Source of the DNA: Plecoglossus altivelis
Taxonomy: Eukaryota > Chordata > Actinopteri > Osmeriformes > Plecoglossidae
Direction: 5' to 3'
DNA length: 64,000 bases
Assembly (NCBI GenBank): GCA_036571765.1
Contig: BROE01000022.1
Coordinates: forward strand, 14,465,576-14,529,575
The notes beneath the pieces were generated by a model. The model did no database searches, was not told the DNA's origin, and saw only the letters and a program-made list of their open reading frames with translations. Positions 1 through 13,300 of the stretch are shown one piece after another. The first letter of the stretch is position 1. The number at the start of each line of letters is the position of its first letter. The position numbers were made by a program, and so were the translations under genes.

Positions 1-1357
1 TCTCTTTTTTTAAACAGACACCCTCTTAACATATCAAATCAATTTTGTTGACAATTATTTTTATAAATAGCCAACTAATAATCAATGTAGCCTAACATTT
101 TTTAACATGATTTTTGTGTGGGGAAAGGATAAACTAAAGGATGGATTAGGTTCGTTTTGCAATTGTACTGTGCTACTGTTAACAATTATGTAGCTATGAT
201 AATTATGCTGTGATCATTTAGATTGAGATATAGGCCTATATGTCTGATGCCTCAACACGTATTTGCTAAGTAGGTTTGTATCATTCTGAAGTATTTGTTT
301 TATGCATTAGGCTAAATGGTGTAGCCTGTGTATTCAAGTTGACTGTGTATAAATGTAGTCTTCATATTGAACCATGGGAAATGAGAATGTCCGTGGTAAA
401 TCATCGTTTTAGCGTCAGTGTCATAGGAACTCTTGGCACTGGCCTTATGGAACCGAATGTACTAGAAATTAGTCTGACCAATTTATGGAACTGCTACACG
501 CATGTGTAAACGGTAGTCTATAGATTGGGCATTTATTTTGGCACGGGACCCCTACCAACAGCCATGACTGAGCCTATTTAACAATCCCAATGAAATTAAT
601 AACCTACTCTCCGAGACTAGGCAACTCGTTACTCCAGAGACATACAAAAAATCGTAACAAATTAAAGAATCGTTCGCGAACGACACTTGATAATTGACTA
701 GCTGGTGATCAGAGACCTCCGTTAGCTTCCAAAGCCCTCCATTAGTCTCACATACAACACTGGTCTGTAACATACCATCTGGTGCACAGGGCCATCCGAC
801 CATAAAGCAAACTAATCCTGAACTGGCTGCTTTGTTCACGGACCACGCCAACAGTAAATAGCAATTGTTCATTTGCAAGGCATTTAGTCTGTAACAAACA
901 TCTGTTAGCAGTGAGACCAGTAAAGATCGTCGTAGGAGCAAGTCAGTAGGCAATGTTTGAAAATACAGTTGCTATTTGTATTGTAGCCTATTTTATGATA
1001 ATGTGAATAATGATAAACAACAAATTGGTCAATAAGGATTACATCATTATGGATGTCTTTATAATGTGGATTTGTTTGTTCTATGATTCTTTAGTTCTGG
1101 GCATTTCATGAGAATCCACTCGCACAGCGGCTGACGTTTAGGACCCAGAAGAAAACTATTGTGAATTGGCCTATCACATGACTTCTGAGTGGCGAAGTTG
1201 CTTTTCACGTTGTTTCTTTCATACTTACATTGAACGTCAATGGGCAATAGACACCGACGTGAGGATTTTAAAACAAAAAAATTGACACTTTTACTTAAGT
1301 ACATTAGTGTAATGGCAAGTTGAATCATCTGGAAATCAACAGACGTAGTGAGTAGAC
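1..1357. other. 5' flank of glb1l, no gene recognised
   Basis: AT-rich sequence upstream of the first glb1l coding exon. It should contain the glb1l promoter and 5' UTR, but I cannot place a TATA box or transcription start. The open frames here (for example minus strand 552-953) match no family I know. A short palindrome, TTCGCGAA, sits near 671-680 and resembles the ends of fish hAT-type MITEs; that is only a weak hint of an old repeat. Confidence 0.5.
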
Positions 1358-4300
1358 ATGACGGCGCATATAGTTATCTCCGTTATATTGGGGTTTACTT
1401 TTCTAGCAGCAAATCGAAACTTGGTAAGTAGCACGCAACTAATCAAATTGTATGGAAAGCCGACAGTGCTGATACGTCAAACGGAACGTTCGTGTACAGA
1501 CGTAAAAAATGAACGGACAGACCAAAGACTTATGTACAGTAGACACAGCGAACCTGCTATTCAAAGATGGCGTCCCCATTAATTTCTATGAATAGTGGTC
1601 TGACGGACTTCAGCCAAGCAAGAGCACTTAACGGGCTGTGCCATCCTTCCAGTTCCGGCTAGTCTGGTCTTGCGCAGAACAGTGGTTTGAGTTCCCAGCT
1701 CCGAAACTCGTTAATGCTATACATGTCATCATGTGCTACATCTGGTTAGGAGCCTGTGTGCTGAGGCATTTACAGTCTGGTGAGAAAACTTGCAGAATGG
1801 GGTAAATGTCCGATAAAGAATCGGATACATAATGTCAACTTGACGAGAATCAATGCAATTGCTGTGTAATATTTATTTATCTCAGTCTTTAGCAATTGAA
1901 GCCTATTCTAGATGGATGCAATATTTATTTCATTACATGACTCAGACTCACCACATATACCTAGTTCTTTTTGCTTCCTGTTTTTAGTATGGCTTCATTA
2001 GTAGCCTATTGAACGTAGTCCTATGGTGATCATGTGGGCTCCTACATAGCTATTATTAAGTATTAGAGACAGTCCATGGTAGTGGTGGCTGGTGCATTTA
2101 TCTGCAGGGGGGGGTATGTCCACTTGTGCTCCAAGATCATAGCCCTGCTAGGGGGGTCCGAGGGTATGCCCGCCCGGTAGGTTAAAATGCTATCTCAACA
2201 CCAGGAAGTGGTATTTTGGTGCATTCCCAAATGTATTTTCTCACAAAATTGTTGTGCTGAAATTGCACATACACTGGGTGGAAATTATAGTGTGTCTGAC
2301 CACACTCCTCATGTCAAACGTTACTGGAATATTATACAATGTAAACTTTTTGTGAAAAGGGCTTCGTCTACTTGGAGGTTTAAACTGTAAATTATGTATA
2401 ATTCTAAACAACAGTGCATGTGTCTATCTAATTGAGAATTAAATCTGACAACACAAAACCATGAAGGAGGCTGGGAAAGCAAAAAAAAACATTTATTTCT
2501 CCACAAGCAGTTAGGCTAGCCAACTCTTCTTGCTTTAGCAGGTCTTTTTAAAACAACCTACTGTATTTTCTTCCCGTGATTCAACTGTTGCTGAATGAAC
2601 AAATCAGCTTGATAAGGTCCAAGCTACTTGACTCTGAGCTTTTCTTGAGCATTTCTCTTTTAGGCCGTATCTTGCAGTGATTTAACTGAATTTGGGGTTT
2701 CCGTATTTGAACTAGCTAGCATTAAGACAATAGATCGATAGCTACAAGTTAAGTTCTGAGAGAACACCATGTCAACGTAAACAACTTCTTAACTGTGTTG
2801 AGTGATGTGATTGGATGTGACAGACATATAGGGCCCTATCATAATGTATCAGCTGTCTGCGCCCCAACAAGGTCCTATGTTTTCAATTGAGAGGAACGAA
2901 CTGTGCATGTACAACTTACAATGACAGTCAATGTAGCTCCTTGGGCACAAGTAACTTGCGCCCTTCCGGAAAAACATAGCCTATCAGTAATTTTAGCCAA
3001 TGTAAATTTTGTTTTAAACATTTTATTATGGATTCAACACTGTATTCACTATATTGTATTGACTTGACTCATTCAACACATGTATTTTCTGATTAGATCT
3101 TATGAAATTAAGTGTCACTCTGTTTTGCTCCACTAATTTATAACTCTGTTCAAAAATGCTCTAACTAAGACAGGTCTATATCCTCTATAGGTTCCCATCC
3201 CTATCCAGGGAATGAATTCACCCTGTAAAATTTAATTTAGTCTCAATAACATAAAAAATATTTTGTGCATTCCATGTGTTGGATATTACTCGTATATTGC
3301 CAGGGGTATTACCTGTATTTTATTTATTGAATAAGGCTACTCTATGTACTGTCCAGCTGTCTTCAATCATGTGTATTCCTAACTTGTTTTATTGTAATAT
3401 TATGTTGCTTGCTGTTGTGCCACAATTTATCCTTGGGTATACCCATCACATTGACCAGAGTATCTGTCTTCAACATTTTTGCTCTCCACTTCTATCTCCT
3501 GGGCACCATAGCAATCTTGAATGTATTACTGTTTATAATGTGAATTTGATATGGTATACCAATTTAATTATTTTCTCAGTAAGTAACCAATTTTATAAAC
3601 ATGTCAATTTTTGATGTCTGCACACATTCGTTTTTGACGTCTGTACACGAACGGTCACAGACATTTTGCCATAATCGGCAGGGACAGACATAAAAAATGG
3701 TTGTGTCAAATTTGACGTCTGTACAAAACGTTTTGTCGCTTTTGGCCTTCTGTAGAATTGCTTGAATTCATGACTGTATATCCTCTACAACACATTATAT
3801 TTTGGTTGGAGTATCTATCCTAATTGTAGTGTATCTTATTCATATGTAAAAAGATGTTTCATGACTCATCATTTTATATTTGATAACCATAAATAACTTA
3901 CTAAAATAAATTGCATAAAACGTTGAGATCAGTGTCTGGCATATAAATGCAAAGTTAAGATCTGGCAATTATATATTTAAATTTATGCTATAATTTAGGT
4001 ATTTTCTGAGTATTTTCACCCTCTAACCGTTCATAAAGAGTCAATAAGACAACTTCATTACAGGCTACAGGAGCACCTAGCTTCTCCATAGACTACAACA
4101 GGAATTGCTTCCTGAAAGACGGAAGGCCGTTCCAGTATATTTCAGGAAGTATTCACTACTCCAGAATTCCTCGCTACTACTGGAAGGACAGGCTTCTCAA
4201 GATGTACATGGCTGGACTCAATACAGTACAGATGTGTGTACTGAGCAGAATAGTATTTTACAAGTATTTTACTAATAGAAACACGGAATCATGCTGTAAA

Positions 4301-7300
4301 GTCACAATCTTGCAATGTTGTATGAAGTAATGTCTAGCATGAAGTGCAGGGCACACTAGAATTTTTCCAATCCCTCCCCACATCCCCAAAGTTAAAGGCA
4401 TATGCAGTGACCCGACGGAGTTATTTGTAAATAAATAATATATACATTATGTTTTTGTTTACAGATATGTTCCATGGAATTTCCATGAGTCTGTGGAGGG
4501 GGTGTACAACTTTGCAGGAGATAGAGATCTGGAGCATTTCCTGGATGTGGCCAATCAGACAGGCCTCCTGGTGATTCTTCGCCCCGGGCCATATATCTGT
4601 GCCGAGTGGGAGATGGTGAGCACACCTCCACTGACCTCTCTACAGTTGTTCAGTCAACATGACTGAACAGTCACATAGTGTAGCCTAAACGCTGGAAGTT
4701 TTCTCACAACAATGGAGATGAGGGCTGAAGGAAAAGGAGGGAAAAAACCAGGGGGTGGGGTTGGGTCATGCTCCATTCACAGACTTTGTCTATCCCTCCC
4801 TACGACATCTCTGCACCGAACTTGCAGACATGTCAGTTCACATGGTGTTACCTGAATTACATTGGCAGGCAATAAGAGGCGATGGGAAACTTTGCTATTC
4901 ATGTGGTTAAGTGGGTGGTGGGGTCCAGAACTCCCATAAGAGTTCAGGGACCCCCTCCCACACACACATAAAATGGACCTTTTGACACAATTTGAACACT
5001 GCTAACAGAAAGTGGAAGTAGCCACTGATGAACCCTTCAGCCAGCACCTGTTAATTGTGTTCTCCTCACCTTCTAGGGTGGACTACCTGCATGGCTGCTC
5101 CAAAAACCCAATATCATCCTTCGCTCAGCAGATAAAGGTTCCTCTCCCGTTTATAGACAAGACAACTTGGCCACCAGCTACTGTACGTTCCAAATCAGCG
5201 TCTGATCATGCTTTCCTCATATTGTTGCAGATTACCTGCAGGCTGTGAGCATGTGGCTGTCTGTGCTGCTTCCCAAGATGAAGCCGTGGCTCTACAGTAA
5301 TGGAGGGAATGTCATTAGTGTGCAGGTACTGTATGGGTCACCGACAAGGCCAGCTGGTTTTTGAAGACAGTGATATAATAATAAGAATGTGAAACATGGC
5401 TTCTTAATTCTTTGTCAGCCATTCACAACAGTCTCTAGGACATACAGGAACTTTGTCGTCTTCATTTTTAGTCATCATTCATTTGCTCAAATGTTTTAAA
5501 TATGTAATGATACAAAAATGTAAAAACACAGTTTTACACAAACATTTATTTGTATCCTGACTGTGACCCAGGTAGAGAATGAGTATGGCAGCTACTATGC
5601 ATGTGACTACAACTATATGCGCCACCTGCTAACTTTGTTCCGGCTCTTCCTGGGAGAAAACACGGTTTTATTCACAACTGATGGAAACACTGATCGAGAG
5701 ATGACGTGTGGGACACTGGAGGGACTGTATGCCACCATAGATTTCGGCACAGGTGGGATAGTAAACCATCCCTTTTGGAACTGTGATGAATGTGATGCAA
5801 ATATTCATAAGACTAAAATTCGAATCTACCTTTTCCCACTCTACTCAGACACTAATATACTAACTGCCTTCAAACGACAAAGGAGATTCGAGCCCAGGGG
5901 CCCTCTGGTGAGTCTTGGCTATTAACTAGTAATGTATGTTTTATCTCTCTAATAATGACAGAAATCTGTGTGTGTGTAGCGTACAAATTAGAATGGTTTT
6001 GGTTTGCCATGCGCAACTAGACTACAGGACACTTTTCAAAGTTCATAGTCTGCATACATCCTCCTTAGAAACCCAACAGAGTGCAATGCCAAGATAAATG
6101 TTGTTTGGATAAGCATTTCAACGTAAATAAAAAATAAGGAAAAAATAGTTGTGCTGCTTGGCTAGCACATCCCCTTCACTGTATTGGCCCTCTTGTCTGC
6201 TGTGAGTGTCCTAGAAAAATGTGGACTCGAGAACCGGGCACTGTACAAAGTTAATATCCTTAAATCCATAAATCACAATATATGATTTTTTTTACTATTT
6301 ATTTGTATGATACAGCTGCAAATAAGTATTTGAACACCTGTCTATCAGCTAGAATTCTGAGCCTCAAAGACCTGTGAGTCTACCTTTTAAAATGTCCACC
6401 TCCACTCCATTTATTATCCTACATTAGATGCACCAGTTGAAGTCGGTAGGTGCATAAAGACACCTGAGACAAAATTGTCCACCAGGCTGGAAAGGGCTAC
6501 AGGGAAATTGCCAAGCAGCTTGGTGAAAAAAGGTCCACTTTTGGAGCAATCATTAGAAAATGGAAGAAGCTAAACATGACTGTCAGTCTCCCTCGGACTG
6601 GGGCCCCATGCAAGATCTCACCTTGTGGGGTCTCAATGATCCTAAGAAAGGTGAGAAATCAGCCTAGAATTACACGGGAGGAGCTGGTCAATGACCTGAA
6701 AAGAGCTGGGACCACCGTTTACAAGGTTACTGTTGTTAATGCACTAAGACGTCATGGTTTGAAATCATGCATGGCACGGAAGGTTCCCCTTCTTAAACCA
6801 GCACATGTCCAGACCCGTCTTAAGTTTGCCACTGACCATTTGGATGATCCAGAAGAGTCATGGGAGAAAGTTCTGTTGTCAGATGAGACCAAAATAGAAC
6901 TTTTTGGTCATAATTCCACTAAACGTGTTTGGAGGAAGACGAATGATGAGTACCATCCCAAGAACACTGTCATCCCTACTGTGAAGCATGGGGTGGTAGC
7001 ATCATGCTTTGGGGGTGTTTTTTCTGCGCATGGGACAGGGCGGCTGCACTGTATCAAGGAGAGGATGACCGGGGCCATGTATTGCAAGATTTTGGGGAAC
7101 AACCTCCTTCCCTCAGTTACGGCATTGAAGATGGGTCGAGGCTGGGTCTTCCAACATGACAATGACCAGAAGCACACAGCCAGGATAACCAAGGAGTAGC
7201 TCTGCAAGAAGCATATCAAGGTTCTGGTGTGGCCTAGCCAGTCTCCAGACCTAAACCCAATAGAGAATCTTTGGAGGGAGCTCAAACTCCATGTTTCTCA

Positions 7301-10300
7301 GCGACAGGCCAGAAATCTTACTGATCTAGAGAAGATCTGTGTGGAGGAGGGGGCCAAAATCCCTCCTGCAGTGTGTGCAAACCTGTTGGAAAAACTACAC
7401 GTTAATTGCAAACAAAGGAAAAATAATAAGGAATATATATGAGAGCAAACATTGGTTTGTGCTCGCCAAATGTAAGCACACCTTAATAAGAATAAGAATG
7501 GGAAAGGGTAGAAACCACTAAGGTTGCTTCGCTGCTTGGCCACCAGTAATACCATATACAACAGTAGGTTTCCTCCTGACATAGATATCCTAATAACAAA
7601 ACGAACAATAACAACAGGTTTCGTCCTCAAGGAGGAATCATAATAGACCTCCTAAAGTCAATACAGCCTTTATTGATGAGTTTTCAGAGTTTTTGTCCAA
7701 TCAAGTGTCTCACTGTGACAGGCTGTTGGTCTTGGGGGACTTCAACATTCATGTCTGCTGCCCATTGAAACCTATGGTTAAAAGTTTTATGGACTTTGTT
7801 TATATTTTATTGACTCACTCAGTTTTGTACAGCCGGTCTCTAGCCCTACACACATTTTAGGCCACACACTAGATCTTGTTTTGACATGTGGTTTTTCTGT
7901 GCACATCTGTAAAGTATTTGATGCTGCCATTTCTGATAATTTCCCTGTAGTGTTTGAGCCTGCTATTCCATATGAACATTATTCCAAGCTCACTTCAAAT
8001 TCTACTGTCTCTTTATCAACCTGTATGGATACTGAACAACTGGTTGAAATCTTCAACTCTGTCTGTTGTACTGCTTTGAATACAGTTGCTCCACTTAAAT
8101 GTAAAAAGAGTAAGGCTAGATCTAGTCCTCAGCCCTGGTTAAACGCATCTACTTGCACCCTCATACAAGAGTGCAGAAGGGCTGAGCGCAGGTGGAAAAA
8201 GGATGGGCTCCAAGTCTCCTACCGAATTTTTAAAGAATGTTTAGTTGCCTATCAAAAACCTGTTTATGACGCAAAATCAAATTATTTCTCAATCATGATT
8301 GCAAAAAGTGCAAATACGCCAAAGGTACTCTTTAAAACCATACATTTTTCGTTCAGAAAATACAGGATATTAGATCACACCTGCCTCCACCTGACATAGA
8401 CCACTCTCAATTGGTCCTCCCATCCACTAGTTTTACAAACTTTCAACCAGTCTCTTTATCCCAATTACTCACAATAATTCCTCAGATTAAATTTACATTC
8501 TGTCAATCAGATGTTTTGCCTGGTCATCTGTTTAGAGAGGTTTTAGATACAAGCAGACCCACCCTCTTAACTGTAATAAACAGCTCCTTCATAAATGGGG
8601 TATTTCCGGAAAGTTTTAAACATGCTGTCGTACAGCCTCTATTGAAAGGACCTCAACTTGACCCTACCGTGCATAACAACTATAGGCCTATCTCCAAACT
8701 TTGCTTCATTTCAAAGATTTTGGAAAAAGTTGCACTTTTATAGTTTACTTCATATCTGGATACTTTTAATTTTCTATACCCATTTCAATCTGGTTTTAGA
8801 GCATTGCATAGTACCGAATCAGCATTGCTGAAGTTCACAAATGACATTTTGCTGTCTATTGATTCAGGGTCTTCTGCTATCCTGATTCTTTTAGATTTGA
8901 GTGCCGCATTTGACACTATTGATCACGACATTCTTTTGAAACGTCTTCAGTGTGTTGGCGTCCAGGCGTCCTGGCATTTTTGACCCTCTTTTATTCTCTC
9001 TCTACATCATCTCTTCTCATGCCTCAATGAAGTCAAGTCCTGGATAACAAATAACGCACTGAAACTGAATGAAAATAAAACCGAAGTACTTCTACTGGGT
9101 CCAGCTGCTACCAACGACTCTATCAAAACATAGTTAGGTTCTTTAAGTAACAGCCTGCACAATTTTGAGAAAAATCTTGGTGTCTATTTTGACCCTCTTT
9201 TCCAATTTAACAAGCACATATATGCAGTTGTAAAAAGTAACTTTTTTCATCTTAGATCCATAGCAAAAGTGAAACAGTTTCTTTCTAGGAAAGACCTTGA
9301 AATTGTGATCAATGCACTTATTTCCTCTCGATTGGACTATTGCAACTCTCTTTATGTAGGCCTACCTCAGTCTACACTGTCTCAGTTACAGATGGTTCAA
9401 AACTCGGCAGCCAGATTGCTGACAGGAACTAGAAAAGGGGACCATATCTCCCCTGTCCTTGCCTCATTACATTGGCTACCCATAAAATTTAGAGTCGACT
9501 TTAAGATTCTTCTTTTTGCATATAAAGCTTTGCACAACTTGGCCCTGGATTATATTTCCAAACTTATTAAACCCTACAGAGCTGTTAGGTCATTAAGATC
9601 CTGTGATCAGTTACTTTTATCTGTCCGTCGCTCTAGATGCAAATCAAAAGGTGATCGTGCTTTCTCTGTAGCTGCCCCAAAGCTTTGGAATAGTCTACCT
9701 TTGGGTATCAGGGCCTCACCTTCACTGGATGTTTTTAACACCAGTCTAAAGACTTATTTTTACTCTTTAGCTTTCGAATGATGTTATTATTAGTATTTTC
9801 TTTTCATTTTTATTTGTTGGTGTTCCATTTTATGTATATACAGTTTGATTGTTTTTGACACTTGACTTTCAACTCCCTTGTCTTTTCTCTCTTATATTCT
9901 CTACTCCTTTTAACTCTATTTTTAACTTCTGATTTACTGTAAAGCACTTTGAATCAACTAAAGTTGTGTTAAATTTGTGCTATATAAATCAAATTTGACT
10001 TGACTAAGAATAATAGGTTTCCACCTATTGGAGGAAATCCATAGTATTTGTAATTCAGTCAATTTTTACAGAGTGAAATTGAAAATGGTTCTTCAGAATG
10101 ATGCAATCCTGTTGAACTAAACAGATCATCAAAATTATGACAGTCCAAAAGACTGGCTGGATTTGAACCTAAACCTTGTGCTCGGCAGGACACCACCCCA
10201 GCACATTGAGCGATTCTCAGTGTTGGGGAAATATTATAGTCAGTTACTGTATAAAAAAGGAAGCAGTTTCTCCTGTGGCACACATTGTTACATTCTGCCA

Positions 10301-13300
10301 AAGTTTAAACGGCTGTAATTCAGTGACCTTTTTACATATCAAGGTTAAATTGTGTATGGTACTTCAGAATTATGACATCTTAAAGCCAATAAGGCCAATA
10401 AGCCAATAAAAACCATCATCCAGAATTATATTTGAGTTATTGACACAAGGAAGTTGTGGCAATGTGGACATTTACATAGTGTAACCTTCCGGAACGAGAC
10501 TTGGAGGGTTTGGGTCAAAACAAGTCACTAGGCAGAGTTTCAATGCAACCAAACGTAACTTTTATTCTTCATAAATGGTGGGAGAGGGAGTAGGAGAAAA
10601 TTGGAACACAGGTTTGCCTTCTTAGGTAGCTCCTTGTTTCATAAAGGTTATATCTTCTTCAGGCTACTCACATCTTCCTTTGGATCTCTTTCCTTCTTAG
10701 GTTGTTGGTGAGTCCAACTGCTCACCTCCGCCGTTCTCCTCCCTGTGGCTTCTTACCTCTCTTTTATGTAGCTTGCTAATTGGCCTAACGATCTGCAGCT
10801 GAGGCTCCCTTTTGTCTTCCTCTGGAGGCGCTCTCCGTGGTGCTGCAGGTGCTTGCGCTGTGCTGCGAGGGCCCATGTTTCCTTCTGGCTACCACAATAC
10901 ATACACATTTTACAGCCATTTTGCATTGCATTTCTTGTTCCACGCCACCCTATAGAGAGACGTGTATTTAGTGAGTGACCTGTTAAAAACTCAACAAGCA
11001 GTCAGGTTTGAACTAAATAAAAAGGGCTGCAGGTATGTGTTCCTGTACTTTGAAATAATGGAGGCAAATATGTTTAACACATGTCTTCTGGTCTTCCTGG
11101 ATAGCCTATGGGAAGCTCTTTTCAACATGCCTGGAGAGAAGTGCAGCATTGTTATGTTGTTGTTTGGAAAAATGTATGATTCCACCATTTTTTTCTCATC
11201 TGGTACTAGTTCATGAATAACCCATGATTCACAAATGTGTTCCCCCCATCATTCTCGCCTTTCCTTAATCTGATAGAGGAGTTCTTCTCAGAATGGCATT
11301 GGAAGGTCTATGACAGAAATTTCTATGTACAAATCAGCCTTTGCCATGGAAGAAACTTGCAGGGCCATTGCTCTGGAATCTTGTCAGGGATGGTCAAGGC
11401 ATTCAAAGGCAATCCCCTCCCCGTTTGGCTAGAGAAAACATTGCCTGTGATGTGGAAGAGAATCTCTGGCCTGAGTCTGGTCAGAGACAGGATGCTGACC
11501 CAGAATAAAAGTAGCGTACTCAAGCCCTGTTACAGGAGTGAAAATGCTTATTTCCTTGTTTTCTCAGCTTTTGTTCCACAAATTCCAGTTTAAAGTAATA
11601 GATTTGTGTTGTTGAATAACAGTTTCCCACTACTCTTTACTGTATACTTTGACCACTACAGTAACAAGAGGTCACAATGCACTTGCTGTATAATGTAAAT
11701 AGAAAACAAACATTCATCATGTCAAACTCATGAGGTGTAACATTCAAAACTCAGGGACGGTCAATGGTAGTAATAGTAGTAATAGTCAATGGTTCATGAA
11801 AACCTTTTTATAATAATGTTTTGAATTCCTCCCAGCAGGGTGTAAATGGTATTTATAAGGTTGATTTTTTTATTTGAGGGTTTTGTGTATTTTGATTGCA
11901 AAGTTGTGTATACAACAGATAATATGGTTTTCACTACAGTGTTTGATTTTGGGTCAAAAGCCAAGGGTTTGGCCAAAATAGTGTAAGGTTGAAGATGTGT
12001 GTTTAGAGATTGGAAAAAGCAAAACACATTCAATACATGTGTCTCAGCAAACATCTTTGTAGGTACCTAGTGAAAAGTAGCCTTAACTTTCCTAGACCTT
12101 TAACTACGGTACAAATGCTTAGGGATAGCTGATATCGGTGTGTTAGGATGTGGTATCTATGCGTTGTTGAAAACATGCTGACATTGTTGCTTTAGGCTAG
12201 CACTAAGATCCCTTAAACCACACAAGGCACTTTTTTCCACAAAAACGTTGGAAGCTCCTAAACCATGCAACAGATCCTAAATGTAAATACAAGCAACACA
12301 ATCGGGACCAAAACAAACATTTTGACGGCGATGTTGTCTATGTAGTCCAAATACTGAGGGATTCTTAGGGGTGGGGAAAAAATGTATGTGTATATAAGCA
12401 CTTAAGGTGGCAGCTTCGCTGCTTGAGTAGCAATAAATGTCATCACCAGCTGCATCAAGGGCACTACACTATCGATAATTCCTGAAATCTGTGTGTATCA
12501 TCGACATAATCGCGGGAACTATGCACTGGTCAATTTTTTGTTGCACATTAAATATCACACACACACTGACGTTTAACTTGATTGTATTTTCTGTATCTTT
12601 CTAGTTATGCTTTTCATATCAGGCCATTGTACATCAAATTAGGTTGTCGTTAGCTATTGTTGCATCACTCAATGTTGTTGTTATCTATCGTGTCATCACC
12701 GAAGTTTATTGTTAGCAATTGTTATATCACCTGAGGTTGTCGTTACAGGTGAACTCTGAGTTCTACACAGGTTGGTTGGATCACTGGGGCGATCAGCACG
12801 CCAAAGTAGACACCCAAAAGGTCAGCAAAATGCTGGGGGAGATGCTGTCTATGGGTGCCAGCGTCAACATGTAAGTACCCTAACCCATGTATAATAATCC
12901 CTAACATCTACATGCATTACGCCTAACATTCATGAACCGTGTTCATGGTTCTGCCCACACACCAAAGGTGATTTTTTTGAGGTGTGAAGTATTGAGTGCT
13001 GATACATTTCTATCCATTTATACCACAGGTACATGTTTGAAGGAGGAACCAACTTTGGGTACTGGAATGGTATGGAACTATATTTATCATCACAGTGTAA
13101 TTTAGCACAGAATGAGTCAACTGGAAATAGAAAATTATGGGTTGTTTTGTTCTGTTTTGAGTTGTGTGGTGTTTCCCTCAGCATTAGATCATATTTGGGG
13201 TGGTAGGCCAAGGCGGAGACAGACATTGTAAATGTTATAGGCGTGGCCCAAACCTAGGTCTTAGTATTGGTTAAATGTGAGTATTCATGGAGACTTTATC

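Noticed and set aside
552..953. 133-codon minus-strand frame upstream of glb1l
   Set aside because: No recognisable domain and no splice partners found; AT-rich flank with a possible MITE end inside it.
10962..11593. Adjacent open frames of 84 and 118 codons in glb1l intron 7
   Set aside because: No domain recognised, and no similarity to the transposon families seen nearby; probably chance.
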